64,000 nt of DNA from UBA1731 sp045595285 (GCA_045595285.1 JAZOAC010000164.1:1-64000); one strand, 5' to 3'. Shown: positions 33,555 to 43,080, counted from the first letter of the stretch. The notes: generated by a model from the sequence alone, not told the origin. Program-made: numbers and translations.

Positions 33555-34775
33555 ATGGACAGAACAACGGCAAAGCATCTTGCAAAACGAGGAAAGATGC
33601 CCTCGAATCCGTCCAGGGAGAGTCGTACCTTCTCTGAGCGAAATCCTGATTTCTTCAAGTGGTTTCATGAATCTGTGATGGGGTTCGACTCGGAAGAATA
33701 CCGTCGCGAGTTCTGGAAGGAAGCAAGAAAGACTGGCCGCTCAATCGGCCATATTCCCTATGGATTGGAGGAGTATCACCGCAGAAGAGACACTCGTCTT
33801 GAGGGCGCTGCGATACTTCTTGAGCTTTTCATCGGCGGAAGCGCGCTTGCCGTATGGTTCATGCGCCGGATGATCGACAAGCACATACAGCGCCTGCGCC
33901 GCCCATCTTACTACGAAATCGAGCGCGCACGCCGCCTTGGACTTGCCGAAGAACGCCGCCGCATACGCAAAAGGCGCACGATAAACGCGATGCCAAGCAA
34001 CGAGGAATTACTTGAGGCATTCGGCAAAGCGAAGGATTCTGTCGAGAATATGATACGCTTCGGCTCTCTAATTGAGGATCTTGAATGCTATGTGGACAAT
34101 ACGCCGTATTTTAAGAGTGGGCATCTGATTGGCCGCAGAGGTGGGATAAGGCGCTATCTCGAGCGCGAAATACCAGAGCTATACGCACGGTATAAGACGG
34201 TGATGAAATACAAAGCTCTTTCAAGAAAATTCCGTCAGGCAACGGGCATCACGGACCCCATCCCTGCCGCATCGCTTATTCCGGAAAAGGAGGAAAAGGA
34301 GCTGTGCAGAGAAAACGAGAATTCAGTTCGGAATGAATTCTCTCGTAAAAATGAAAACGGAATAAATCAGCAAGAAATACAAGAGAAACAGAAGAAATTG
34401 GAGAAACGGGAGAGATTGGTGAGAAGGGAGAGATTGAAGGAGAAACTGGAGAAACTGGAGAGATTGGAGAAACAAGAGGAATTGGAGAGAAGGGGAAAAT
34501 CAGCTAATTTGGAGAAGCAGGCTGGCTCTGAAAACAAAACGGGCAAGAGCGATGTTTCAATGGCGAATATGCTGGCAAGAGAAATTCTGGAGGCGTGTGA
34601 AGGATCAATCATATCGCTTGCGGCACAGTTGGAAATGCGAATAAACCCAGACTACACACCTGCAATTCGCGCAAGCGGCATTTCACATGATATTACGGCT
34701 AATGGCAAGCGACAAGACTTGTCATCTTGCCGCCCAACTCAAAGTCGATATTCGCCAAGTCATCAATGCGCCTGA
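33555..34775 (+). CDS. Unrecognised protein with coiled coil, plus-strand singleton
   Basis: 406 residues from an ATG after AGAAGGGAAATACA. Residues 1-75 are basic and polar. A single hydrophobic segment (GAAILLELFIGGSALAVWFM, about 86-105) is followed by an Arg-rich helical region (IERARRLGLAEERRRIRKRR). Residues about 270-330 are an extreme Glu/Lys/Arg/Leu coiled coil encoded by purine-only near-repeats. The last 35 residues look unlike protein, while the +1 frame from about 34680 reads KTCHLAAQLKVDIRQVINAPE, echoing LAAQLEMRI just before. A frameshift near 34680 is therefore likely. No family recognised. It interrupts an otherwise minus-strand region. Confidence 0.55.
   Translation: MDRTTAKHLAKRGKMPSNPSRESRTFSERNPDFFKWFHESVMGFDSEEYRREFWKEARKTGRSIGHIPYGLEEYHRRRDTRLEGAAILLELFIGGSALAVWFMRRMIDKHIQRLRRPSYYEIERARRLGLAEERRRIRKRRTINAMPSNEELLEAFGKAKDSVENMIRFGSLIEDLECYVDNTPYFKSGHLIGRRGGIRRYLEREIPELYARYKTVMKYKALSRKFRQATGITDPIPAASLIPEKEEKELCRENENSVRNEFSRKNENGINQQEIQEKQKKLEKRERLVRRERLKEKLEKLERLEKQEELERRGKSANLEKQAGSENKTGKSDVSMANMLAREILEACEGSIISLAAQLEMRINPDYTPAIRASGISHDITANGKRQDLSSCRPTQSRYSPSHQCA
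34314..34346. repeat. Palindromic unit inside a coding sequence, copy of 33363-33397
   Basis: AACGAGAATTCA and TGAATTCTCTCGT form the arms around GTTCGGAA. Arms and part of the spacer resemble the intergenic copy at 33363-33397. In frame it encodes part of ENENSVRNEFSRKNENG, suggesting insertion of a short palindrome without loss of frame. Confidence 0.6.
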
Positions 34776-34943
34776 AACCGGCACCGTAGCAACAACCATT
34801 CCGGAAAACCCAAATGCCATAAAGCACTGTCGCTATTAAGCCCGATTTCGACAAAATTCAATCAAGAATACCAGAAGCATGTTTCAACTCAAAAAATCTA
34901 ATGCCTTGTATTTCCGGGATGAGGCGATTCGGCTCTTTACTCT

Positions 34944-36830
34944 TCACTCAGCACACGCCACCGGCATTTTACGGATATCCACTCCCAACGGCGGAAGGCT
35001 GATCTGCGCCGCCGAACAGCAGCCGACAGCAATGCAGCAATCGATCGGCTCATACGTCATATTGACCGTAAACAGCCAATCTTTCCCCTCATGGCGGAAC
35101 GCCTTGGCGATGACCCCTTGCGGCATTCCGGAAACCTTGGGAGCCTTTTCAGCAGACAACAAAACCGGAATATACTTTACCGCTTCGCCATACGCCCGGC
35201 ACACCTCGGCCCAACGCCGCTCAAACGGATCCTTTTTATCCTTTCGCCTAAGCGAAGTGTAACTGAAAGCGCACACGCCGTTGGCTCCGGAAACAATGCA
35301 CTGCCAGAGCATATTCTTGACTTCCGCCTCGGTAGGCGCCTTGGTGGGGAAGAGATTATTCTGAACTTCATTGTCGAAAATCTGCGGCACCTGCAACACC
35401 GCCTTACCCATAGCGTCGCGGCAGGTGCGCCTTGTCCAGTCTTCCACCATTGATATCGGACGACGGTTGCGCGAACCGATCGGGTACGGATCCGTGCCCA
35501 GCACATCGTACGTTCCTGCATATTCAGTGAGGTGGTTCATCTGATAGAGCACCATGAAGGTCGGATGATCAGGATCATTTCGCGACACGAGCTCGTGCCT
35601 TTTCTTAAGTCGGTCGATCCATGTCGGACCGAACTCGTCATTGATGTACCAGGCAAAAAGCGCCGGATGATCCTTTACTTTCTTTACTTCCCTCTCCACC
35701 CATTCGCGCTCCGTTTTTTCGTCGACAATCTCCCTTGGGCACGACTCCTGTCCTAAAAACACACCCTTGATTGAATAGATCACTTTCTTGCCGGCGGAAT
35801 GAAAGCGATCCAACTGTTCGCGCGTCGGCCTGCGGTAGCACATGACGCAGTTGAACGGGCTATTTGAAATATCGAGAAACGCCTGCTCGGTGATGTATGT
35901 AAGATAAACACCCACGGGGAAGAACGGCTTGCCCTCCACAAGAAAACGATTGTGCTCATCAACCCGTACTTTCCAATCGGGAACCTTCTCCACTCGGCTG
36001 AATACGAGCGAACGCCGTTCGACAACTTTGCCGCCCTCATCCACTATGCGCAGCGAAACCTTGGACTTACCCATCGGCAATGTATGTATGCTGACTTGCA
36101 CCCGGGCGATTTTGTCCGTCACCGTCCCTTCAACAGCGCGGACGGCACCCGACACATCAGGGATGTCGAACATCGCCTTGAGCCCGCGAGCGGCAAGTTC
36201 TTTACCATCGACCGAAAGTGCCGCCGAGAAGATCACATCCCCTTTTGCCGCCGTGTCGCGGTGAACATCGGATACGAGCTGCCCGAGAATAAGCGGCTTA
36301 TCGACCTGAACGCAGGAGATATCGTCGAACCATGCGGTGCCGTAGCGGTTCTTGGTGACATACGGAGAAAATTCACACGTCACGGTATTCGTGGGAATAT
36401 CAAGCTCGAAAGAAATCTCGCGCCAATCCTTGACCGTACCGCGCACACCATGTGCTACAGCATTGCATAGTTTCTTTTTTTCAGCGTTCCTGCATATTAC
36501 ATAAAGAGACGCGCCTTGGCCTTTCCCCAAGACATTTTTCGCCCGCACCCAAGCGCCGAAACGATATCGCTTACCCGGCTCTACGGCTACAACCTGCGTA
36601 GGAAACGAGTAAGAGGATTTTCTTCCGATTACGAATTTGAGCGCCGTCGACCCATTTCGCCCTTCACCCTTCACATACGAAAAAGTTTTGCGCGGCTCAT
36701 CCCAATCCGACACAATACCATCGGCGGAAAAATTCTCGAATCCGGGATTGCGCACCACGTTGGCGGAAGAATCCGCCAACACCATACCGACGGAACCTAT
36801 TGACAATAAAGCAAAAATACATCTTTTCAT
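34944..36830 (-). CDS. Secreted clan-A glycoside hydrolase with N-terminal carbohydrate-binding domain
   Basis: 628 residues with signal peptide MKRCIFALLSIGSVGMVLA. Residues 25-175 form a CBM4/9-like sandwich (VVRNPGFENFSADGIVSDWD ... FGAWVRAKNVL ... TAWFDDISCVQVDKP). An immunoglobulin-like linker domain (180-285) is followed by a TIM barrel. The barrel opens FLVEGKPFFPVGVYLTYI and has ALFAWYINDEFGP with candidate acid/base Glu and VLGTDPYPIG. It ends with a short beta domain. The barrel resembles GH2/GH5-type proteins with uncertain catalysis. It is probably co-transcribed with the beta-rich protein gene upstream. Confidence 0.75.
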   Translation of the reverse strand: MKRCIFALLSIGSVGMVLADSSANVVRNPGFENFSADGIVSDWDEPRKTFSYVKGEGRNGSTALKFVIGRKSSYSFPTQVVAVEPGKRYRFGAWVRAKNVLGKGQGASLYVICRNAEKKKLCNAVAHGVRGTVKDWREISFELDIPTNTVTCEFSPYVTKNRYGTAWFDDISCVQVDKPLILGQLVSDVHRDTAAKGDVIFSAALSVDGKELAARGLKAMFDIPDVSGAVRAVEGTVTDKIARVQVSIHTLPMGKSKVSLRIVDEGGKVVERRSLVFSRVEKVPDWKVRVDEHNRFLVEGKPFFPVGVYLTYITEQAFLDISNSPFNCVMCYRRPTREQLDRFHSAGKKVIYSIKGVFLGQESCPREIVDEKTEREWVEREVKKVKDHPALFAWYINDEFGPTWIDRLKKRHELVSRNDPDHPTFMVLYQMNHLTEYAGTYDVLGTDPYPIGSRNRRPISMVEDWTRRTCRDAMGKAVLQVPQIFDNEVQNNLFPTKAPTEAEVKNMLWQCIVSGANGVCAFSYTSLRRKDKKDPFERRWAEVCRAYGEAVKYIPVLLSAEKAPKVSGMPQGVIAKAFRHEGKDWLFTVNMTYEPIDCCIAVGCCSAAQISLPPLGVDIRKMPVACAE

Positions 36831-36877
36831 AGATATGCCCTTCGAATAGTTCGAGTTTTAAGTTCGAGTCCAAGAGT

Positions 36878-36919
36878 GGAATTTCCCTTGAGGGGAAATT
36901 TTGCCCAAAGCAAAATTCC
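36878..36919 (-). repeat. Two overlapping hairpins between genes
   Basis: AATTTCCC/GGGAAATT (36880-36900) and ATTTTGC/GCAAAAT (36898-36916) share bases, and an outer GGAATTT/AAATTCC pairing is also possible, so alternative structures compete. No T-run follows. Confidence 0.55.
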
Positions 36920-36928
36920 GCTGTTCAA

Positions 36929-36963
36929 CTCATCTCTCATCACTCATCACTCATTACTCATTA
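36929..36963 (-). repeat. Heptamer array, five CTCATYA units
   Basis: Plus strand CTCATCT, CTCATCA, CTCATCA, CTCATTA, CTCATTA in exact register; read on the transcript as TAATGAG/TGATGAG. It lies between two co-oriented genes. Confidence 0.88.
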
Positions 36964-36975
36964 CTAAAAAACCCC

Positions 36976-38362
36976 TCAGCGCACCACGACTACCGTGCCC
37001 ACCTTTTTCTCACCAACAATGGCAAACCAACCGAAGTTGTACAGGTCGGGTGATGGCCCGAAATCTTCAGTCTGGATATAGGGTTTCTCGTCCGACGGGA
37101 TTGCTGTACCGACACATTGCCATATCCCGCTTTTTTCATCAGCGCAACGATACACCTTGATAATATCAACTTCTTTCATTTGGGCAAGCCGGGGATCATA
37201 GTGGAAGTAGAGATTAACGGATTCAAAACCAACTTTATAATCTTTCGTCAGTTTATTATTGGCGGTATTGTGTCCTGTATTGGGAACCTTTGATACATCA
37301 AAATGACCTATGCGCCAAACCGATGATATTTGATACCGTTCAGCCTTGGGCAATCCTGCAGGAATATCGTTTCTATCAATTGCATACAATTCTGAAAATA
37401 TATAAGTTCCCGTAGTTTTCCTTGTGACATCATCAAAATAATATTTAAAAGAATTGACTAAATCAATATCCCCTCTGAATGGAAATCCTCCAATATACTG
37501 GTAATTTCCATTTCCTCGCTTTGGGAAGCGCGGCATCAACAGTCTTCCTTTGTTAATCGCATACCAACCGTTGGTACCGCATTCATTGCCCGTCGTAGTA
37601 GAATTGGGCACCCCCATCTTGGAAAAATCCAAATCACGTTCAGAGCCGTTACCATCAGCAATTACTTGACCATACAGTCTGAACTGTCCCCATCCAGGAT
37701 TGCTTCCACTATCAACTCTGTCTACTCGGTCATATGCATTCATCATCAAGTTTGGATTGGAAAACCCCACAAAACCCCATCCCGACACAACTCCTCCGGC
37801 ATAAGAACCATGATAGTCGTAACCAACTTGCATTGAGGTTGAAGCGGCATTCTTAGTTGAATCTAGATATATTTTTCCTCCTTTAATTTCAAGGCGGCCT
37901 ATACTGCCACTGACACGGCCCAACTTAAAACTGCAAATATCAGACACTACCGCATTTTCAGCAAGAATCAAGTATCCTGCACCATCCTTAGATGATACCG
38001 TAATATTTGTAATAGCTGCAGCTGCGTTTTGTTGCAGCTCAAATGTACCGTTGACACCATCTTTTTCGGCAATAGACAGGGTCTCGAAATTCACCGAAGC
38101 GCCGCCCTCGACCGTCAGTTTCGCCGAACCGGGAGTTTGACCGAGAACCACAGTCTGCGTATTCGTCCATGCCACACCGCTTTTCACTGTAACGAGCGCA
38201 TTGGCGGGATCGCCGCCGTCGGTTGCATTCTCATGTCCGATAATGACATTATCATCGATCTTTTCCGACTGTGAAAATGTTTTGCTGTTGAAGTACACAT
38301 CCGCATACAACATGTGCATACAACTTGCCGCCAATGATATGCTGATACATTTTTTTTTTCAT
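36976..38362 (-). CDS. Secreted beta-rich surface protein with A10 frameshift in the signal peptide
   Basis: The main frame (36976 to about 38350, about 458 aa) is strand-rich and autotransporter-like (GGASVNFETLSIAE, GTFELQQNAAAAITNITVSS, GRLEIKGGKIYLDS). It ends in GWFAIVGEKKVGTVVVVR. Its upstream codons KKKCISISLAASCMHMLYADV look like a signal peptide. The matching ATG is at 38362, eight bases after a perfect AAGGAGG (38377-38371), but ten A residues between them leave it one base out of frame. Nine A would restore MKKKCISIS. Either the tract varies, polymerase slippage corrects it, or the base count is a sequencing error. Function: probably glycan-binding or structural surface protein. 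Confidence 0.65.
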
Positions 38363-38397
38363 AGGGAGAACCTCCTTGTTTAGAAAATTCGAATGTA

Positions 38398-38491
38398 ATT
38401 ATACCGCAAACTCAAGATATTGTGTTGATTTTTTACGCAAGGGTTTTATGTATTTTTACGCAACGCTTTTTGGGAAATATTTTGCTATAAT
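38398..38491. promoter_or_regulatory. Divergent promoter region with direct-repeat operator (site B)
   Basis: TTTTACGCAA occurs at 38431-38440 and 38454-38463 (23-bp period). On the minus side TATAAT lies at 38403-38398. On the plus side TATAAT lies at 38486-38491, eight bases before the regulator ATG. The second half site overlaps the -35 region of the regulator promoter, suggesting autoregulation together with control of the divergent secreted-protein gene. Confidence 0.7.
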
Positions 38492-38499
38492 TTCAGCCG

Positions 38500-39711
38500 A
38501 TGACGGAAAAGACAAAAACCAGCGATTCTCAGAAAATACTCATCTCGATACGCTCTCTCAGGCGAGCGTCTGCGCGCGATGTGATCTCCGGCATATTCAA
38601 CCATCTGGAACGGACTTCCGACTGCAACATCTGCCTGATGCAATCGGTGGAGAATCCGATAACGCCCGAAAAGATCAGTAACGCCGAAAAAAGCAATGTG
38701 GCCGGATTGTTCATATCCAAAGCCGAAGATGCCGAGCTTATGCGCGCATTGGTCGACACCCCTATCCCTATGGCGGTCATCGGGATAAAAGATCCAGTTC
38801 TTAAGGCTCGCAAAAATCCGACCGTGTTTATCTTCAATGACAACGCCGGTATCGGGGCAATGGGAGCCAACTACTTTTTAAAGCACGGGAAATTCAACTC
38901 CTTCGGCTTCGTATGCGCAAACATCGATATAAATTCGATGCAAGAGCGTGCCGACGCTTTCTGCAACAGAATAAGATCAGCTGCTCCCGACACATTCGTC
39001 AGCGTATTCCCGGCTGTTTCCGATTCCGGATCGGAAAATGACATCGCGGCGCTTTCTGATTGGATATTGACATTGCCGAAACCTGCCGCAGTAATGGCTG
39101 CTGCCGATTGGCGGGCGGTACATGTTCTGACAGCATGCGATCACTTGAAGATTCGTGTACCGGAAGCTGTGTCTGTCCTTGGTGTCGACAATGACGAATT
39201 CATGTGCGCACATGCATCTCCGCCGCTTTCGAGCATCTTGCCCAACCATGTCGAGATCGGCAGACGGGCTGCCGAAGAGCTAGAAAAACTCATCAAAAGC
39301 AAAAAGTCCGGACAACGCAAAATGATAACCGTACCGCCGCAAATGGTTATCGAGCGGGAATCAACGCGGATATGTGCGCCGGCGGCGGCGCTCGTCGACA
39401 GAACCAAGCGCTTCATCCGTGCGAACGCCACCCGCGGGATAAATGTCGCGGATGTTGTCGCTCATCTCAAAGTTTCACGACGCTTGGCGGAAATCCGCTA
39501 CCGCGCGGCAACCGGAGAAACGATACGGGAAGCGATCGAATCGACAAAAATGGCGAAGCTTAAACGCCTGCTTATTTCCAACCGACGACCAATCGCCGCC
39601 ATTGCCGCCGAATGCGGCTTCAGCAACATCAACTCGCTTTCACACCGCTTTCAACAATGCTTCGGCTCTTCAATGCGCGAATTCCGGAAGAACGCCACCA
39701 ATCCCGGATAA
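38500..39711 (+). CDS. XylR-like transcription regulator (LacI-type sensor plus AraC HTH)
   Basis: 403 residues. Residues about 15-275 form a periplasmic-binding-protein-like sensor (VAGLFISKAEDAELMRALV, AVIGIKDPVL, GANYFLKHGKFNSFGFV, PAAVMAAADWRAVHVL, SVLGVDNDEFMCAHASPPLSSILPNHVEIGRRAAEEL). Residues about 295-400 form an AraC double helix-turn-helix (INVADVVAHLKVSRRLAEIRY ... PIAAIAAECGFSNINSLSHRF). This is the architecture of E. coli XylR. The ATG is only eight bases after a TATAAT and lacks a ribosome-binding site, so the message is probably leaderless. It likely binds site B and possibly site A. Confidence 0.9.
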   Translation: MTEKTKTSDSQKILISIRSLRRASARDVISGIFNHLERTSDCNICLMQSVENPITPEKISNAEKSNVAGLFISKAEDAELMRALVDTPIPMAVIGIKDPVLKARKNPTVFIFNDNAGIGAMGANYFLKHGKFNSFGFVCANIDINSMQERADAFCNRIRSAAPDTFVSVFPAVSDSGSENDIAALSDWILTLPKPAAVMAAADWRAVHVLTACDHLKIRVPEAVSVLGVDNDEFMCAHASPPLSSILPNHVEIGRRAAEELEKLIKSKKSGQRKMITVPPQMVIERESTRICAPAAALVDRTKRFIRANATRGINVADVVAHLKVSRRLAEIRYRAATGETIREAIESTKMAKLKRLLISNRRPIAAIAAECGFSNINSLSHRFQQCFGSSMREFRKNATNPG

Positions 39712-39801
39712 TACCGATTAAAACGAACGGAAAAGAAAATCCAATTATACCAGATACAAAAAGTTTTGCGTACTATTACCCTAAAAACGGCTGTTGATTT
39801 C

Positions 39802-40000
39802 AACGCAGAGGCGCGGAGACGCAAAGTAACGCAGAGAAAAAGAGAAGTAATGTGAAAAATGGAAAATACGAGAATTTTTCTGACGGAATGAATCTTCACC
39901 CATCGGGTGTCGATAGTGTGGGGTTGTATAAAAGAAGATAACTTTCAAAAAACTCAAAACGAGCTGTTTTCTCTGCGCCTCTGCGTCTCTGCGTTAAAAA
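39802..40000. repeat. Inverted pair of CGCAGAG-type repeats
   Basis: AACGCAGAGGCGCGGAGACGCAAAG (first 25 of the left arm; 39802-39840) is mirrored by CTCTGCGCCTCTGCGTCTC and TGCGTT (39967-40000). About 125 bases between hold no ORF. A single copy of the same unit occurs inside a coding sequence at 57928-57954. Confidence 0.75.
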
Positions 40001-40040
40001 AGAACTCGTCCAACTGCCGAATTTAGGCTAAACTCTAAAC

Positions 40041-40650
40041 TTATTTTTCCTCTCGCTCCATCAAGAGCCCCTGATGGCCTGCCGGGATTAACGCCTGTCC
40101 ATGATAGAGTACAGCAAGATCCGGTCTCCCTGAAAGTTTGTATTCGCGCAACAGCTTTGGCGCTTGCGGATTGACGAAATCCCAAATCCCGTTGCTTTGA
40201 TTGCCTGCGCGAACTTTGCCGCGCTCATCCGATCTTGCATTTCCCCCGCATCCTTCAAGCAACGGACGAGACCGTTCCATGAAAGGTGCGGGGCGGACAT
40301 GGTCTCCATTGGTACGCGATTTCACCTCCGGACCCAGTGGCGAAAGACGGTCTCGGCCTTCTTGCCCCGGCCCTTTCCCACGTCCGCGCATTTCCTCGCA
40401 GAGCGGGACTTCCACCCGAACCCAACATGTTCGTGATTCCGCGAAGCCGCACCCGCGACCCCGCACCGGCTTTCGCGCATACGACTGCGCGGAGCAGGAG
40501 GTGAACGCCTTGGCCGCAGCTTTTCAAGTTCGGCGGCAACGGCAGTATCGTTGCCCTCTTCCCTGTATCCGGCAAGACGTTTTTCAAGCGCCGCCGCTTC
40601 CATCGTCGGTCCATTGGCAAATTCAGGATTTCGAAGGGTGTGTCCCTTTA
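40041..40650 (-). pseudogene. Decayed coding remnant
   Basis: Protein-like segments lie in different minus-strand frames in the right order: FANGPTMEAAALEKRLAGYR then EEGNDTAVAAELEKLR (about 40640-40515), MSAAKFAQAIKATGFGI (about 40235-40170), and PQAPKLLREYKLSGRPDLAV with a natural stop at 40041. They are separated by frame changes and GC-rich filler, so a gene of roughly 200 codons has been broken by indels. Family not recognised. The rest of 39712-40730 shows no intact gene. Confidence 0.5.
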
Positions 40651-40730
40651 TTTTACGAGACGAATTAAATACTTTGTATTTTATATAATATCATCCTTTT
40701 TTAATGTATGAAACCTTTATCGATGGCGCT

Positions 40731-43079
40731 TCATCTGAGTCTGTGCCTTGTTATCACCTCATCCTGCCAGCGCTTCGACAGAGAAACAAATCTCGCCGAA
40801 AATCCGCACACACGCACAATGAGATCCTGATGGCGCTCGGGATGCTTCTGCGCGTCGAGCAGCTCCTCCACCGAATTGCAGTTCGGCTGCAGAAGATGCG
40901 AGCCATTCTTCGCGAACACCCGAATGACCGTAGCCATAAGGCCGGGGGTCATTACGCTGCCGTCGAAGGTGAGATTGGCGTTGCTCTGGTACAGGCATTC
41001 GTTCGGCAGCCGGCCAAGCGCCCCCATGACCGCCGTCACCCCTTCCTTGCAGCGGAACTCGCTTGGAGAAAGGCCTTGCGCGAGCCTATCGCCGCTGTGG
41101 CGGCCGTCGGGAGTCGCCTTGGTTTTCAGACCCCAGTATAGGAACTCGCGATAGGCAAAAGCACCGAGCTTGTAGCTGCCGCCCATGTCCGTCTTCACGC
41201 CTTCTATGTCAGCATGCGTCCGTTTGATGAGCCAGGACATCAGCGAAACGGAGGCGTCGGAATTGTCGCCCCAGTACGGCGCGTCCATCGCGAGCATCCT
41301 GAGCCGCTCGCCCTTCTCGCCGCTCCAGTTCGAGCGTACCGCGTCAAGGAACTCGCGCACGCTGCACACCTTGTCCCGGAAGCACACCTTTTCGATGGAG
41401 AGAAGCGAATCGACTACGTTGCCGATGAACGCCAGCGTTATCTCGCGCGGTCTCTGGCGTCCAGTAAGGCCGCCATCCGTCGTGTCGCGCCGGGATGACA
41501 CGCCGCCGACCATGCACATCGAATACACGGGATGCGGGAACACGCTCGCCGAAGAACGCCCGTACCGAGTGTAGTCGCCGATGACGTCCCGGAAGAAACG
41601 GATGTGGTTCCTGTACACTATCTCCTTCAGCTCATCCATGTCCCTTGCGCCGTCAAGCGGCTCCATCGACAGGCGGCATTTCCGCCTGACGTCCGGATCG
41701 TCGTGGATCGCGAGGGCAAGCACCTTCGCCATGTTCATGTAGTTCGAGCTGTCGACGTCCTGCATGGAATCCACTAATCCGGTCCAGCATCCGCAGCCGA
41801 TGTACTCGCGCGCATCTTCTACGGCGAAGCCCTCGTCGGCGAACTGCTTTATGAAGCGCTTGTCGTTGAACAGCGTAAAAGCGGCATGCCCCTTGCAAAG
41901 CATCCTGCCAATATGCTCTAGATACGGCTGCGGGGAATCCGGCGCCACGCGGCAGTGGAGCTTGGGATAGACGCAGCGGCAGCCGATGTGCGCATCAAGG
42001 AACATTCTCGTCAGCTCGTTGTACACCGGCTTCCCCTCCATGTCGCATCCGCCAAGCGTGACGTGAATCTCCACCTCCTGGTCGTTGTTCGCATCCAGCA
42101 TCCGCATGTCGTCGTAGTGGCAATGCGCGGTGATGAGGAACTTCGCCACAAGGTCGCGCGCCCCCGCCTCGGTCAGCGTGCCAGCCGCGATCTCCCTGCG
42201 GTACGCATCAATGAACCAGGAGTCGGGGCGCCCAAGCGAAAAGATGTTCACGCCGTCCACATAACCGACGATCTCCCGCACGAACCACAGGGTGTTCAGC
42301 GATTCGTAGAACGTGCGCGGCGGCTCCCACGGGCAGCGGGCCGATGCCTCGACCATGCGCGTGTCGCCCATCGCCTTCGCCGCCTCATGGAACTTGAGCT
42401 GGATCTGGCGTATGGTCTCAAGGCCGACGAGGGCGGTTTCAAGCTCCTTGCGCCCCTTCGCGTCATCCGCCGGGCATTTCTCAAGCGCGGCGGCGACTTC
42501 GTCGCGGACGCCTTTGAATCCGAGCTTGAGGATTCTGCGCATCGGCGGCACATGGTGCAGGTCATCGACGAACGGCCCGCAGATGACCACCAGATTGTTC
42601 CGGCGGCGATGGCTGAGCGTCTCGAACGCCTCATCCGGAACGAGGCCCTTCTCCTTATAGAACTTCCAGCACAGCTTGTTCACGATCCGTGCCGGACGCT
42701 TCCCGCCCCAACCGCCGTTCACTCCGGCCTCGAAGTAGAACGGCGATTCCGTGAACAGGAACGGCACAAAGTGCCTGCGCATCGCCATGTAGCATTCGCG
42801 GCGGACGTCGAGCGCGTCGTAGTCCGGATGTGCAGCACACCATGCCTTCAGGTCTTTCTCTATCTTCCCGTAGCTCTCCGCCGAACGCGGATCCTTGACG
42901 ACATCGCGATTCCCCTGCCCCCAATCGGGATAGAACGCGCGCAGCTGTTTCCTGAGCGCCGCGTAGTCCGCCGCCCGGAACGGATTCGACGCAGCGTCGC
43001 CAGCAAACGTTCTGCGAACCGCCGCCAGGCTCGCCAGCGCGGCGGACCCTCCGATAAACGCTTTTCTCGTAAGTTGCAT
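40731..43079 (-). CDS. Glycyl radical enzyme (PFL/diol-dehydratase superfamily) with Tat-like signal
   Basis: 782 residues. The C-terminus carries the glycyl radical loop RVCGFSARFVSLSKRWQDE with Gly759, and before it TPDGRHSGDRLAQGLSPSEF, both hallmarks of the superfamily. The mid-protein Cys loop is AREYIGCGCWTGLVD (Cys429/Cys431). The usual GCVE is replaced, so the +2 Glu used by dehydratases is missing. The N-terminus MQLTRKAFIGGSAALASLAAVRRTFA reads as a Tat-type signal peptide, which is very unusual for an oxygen-labile radical enzyme that must be activated by a radical-SAM partner. No activase lies in the window. The gene starts one base after the preceding stop and is the last of a five-gene coupled operon. 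Confidence 0.85.
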   Translation of the reverse strand: MQLTRKAFIGGSAALASLAAVRRTFAGDAASNPFRAADYAALRKQLRAFYPDWGQGNRDVVKDPRSAESYGKIEKDLKAWCAAHPDYDALDVRRECYMAMRRHFVPFLFTESPFYFEAGVNGGWGGKRPARIVNKLCWKFYKEKGLVPDEAFETLSHRRRNNLVVICGPFVDDLHHVPPMRRILKLGFKGVRDEVAAALEKCPADDAKGRKELETALVGLETIRQIQLKFHEAAKAMGDTRMVEASARCPWEPPRTFYESLNTLWFVREIVGYVDGVNIFSLGRPDSWFIDAYRREIAAGTLTEAGARDLVAKFLITAHCHYDDMRMLDANNDQEVEIHVTLGGCDMEGKPVYNELTRMFLDAHIGCRCVYPKLHCRVAPDSPQPYLEHIGRMLCKGHAAFTLFNDKRFIKQFADEGFAVEDAREYIGCGCWTGLVDSMQDVDSSNYMNMAKVLALAIHDDPDVRRKCRLSMEPLDGARDMDELKEIVYRNHIRFFRDVIGDYTRYGRSSASVFPHPVYSMCMVGGVSSRRDTTDGGLTGRQRPREITLAFIGNVVDSLLSIEKVCFRDKVCSVREFLDAVRSNWSGEKGERLRMLAMDAPYWGDNSDASVSLMSWLIKRTHADIEGVKTDMGGSYKLGAFAYREFLYWGLKTKATPDGRHSGDRLAQGLSPSEFRCKEGVTAVMGALGRLPNECLYQSNANLTFDGSVMTPGLMATVIRVFAKNGSHLLQPNCNSVEELLDAQKHPERHQDLIVRVCGFSARFVSLSKRWQDEVITRHRLR

Positions 43080-43080
43080 A

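Noticed and set aside
39651..39899. 82-codon minus frame
   Set aside because: It spans the regulator 3' end and a repeat arm and has no ribosome-binding site or conserved look.
40731..43079. Ordinary cytoplasmic pyruvate formate-lyase
   Set aside because: The Cys loop is not the PFL CC pair, there is a Tat-like N-terminus, and no activase gene is adjacent.
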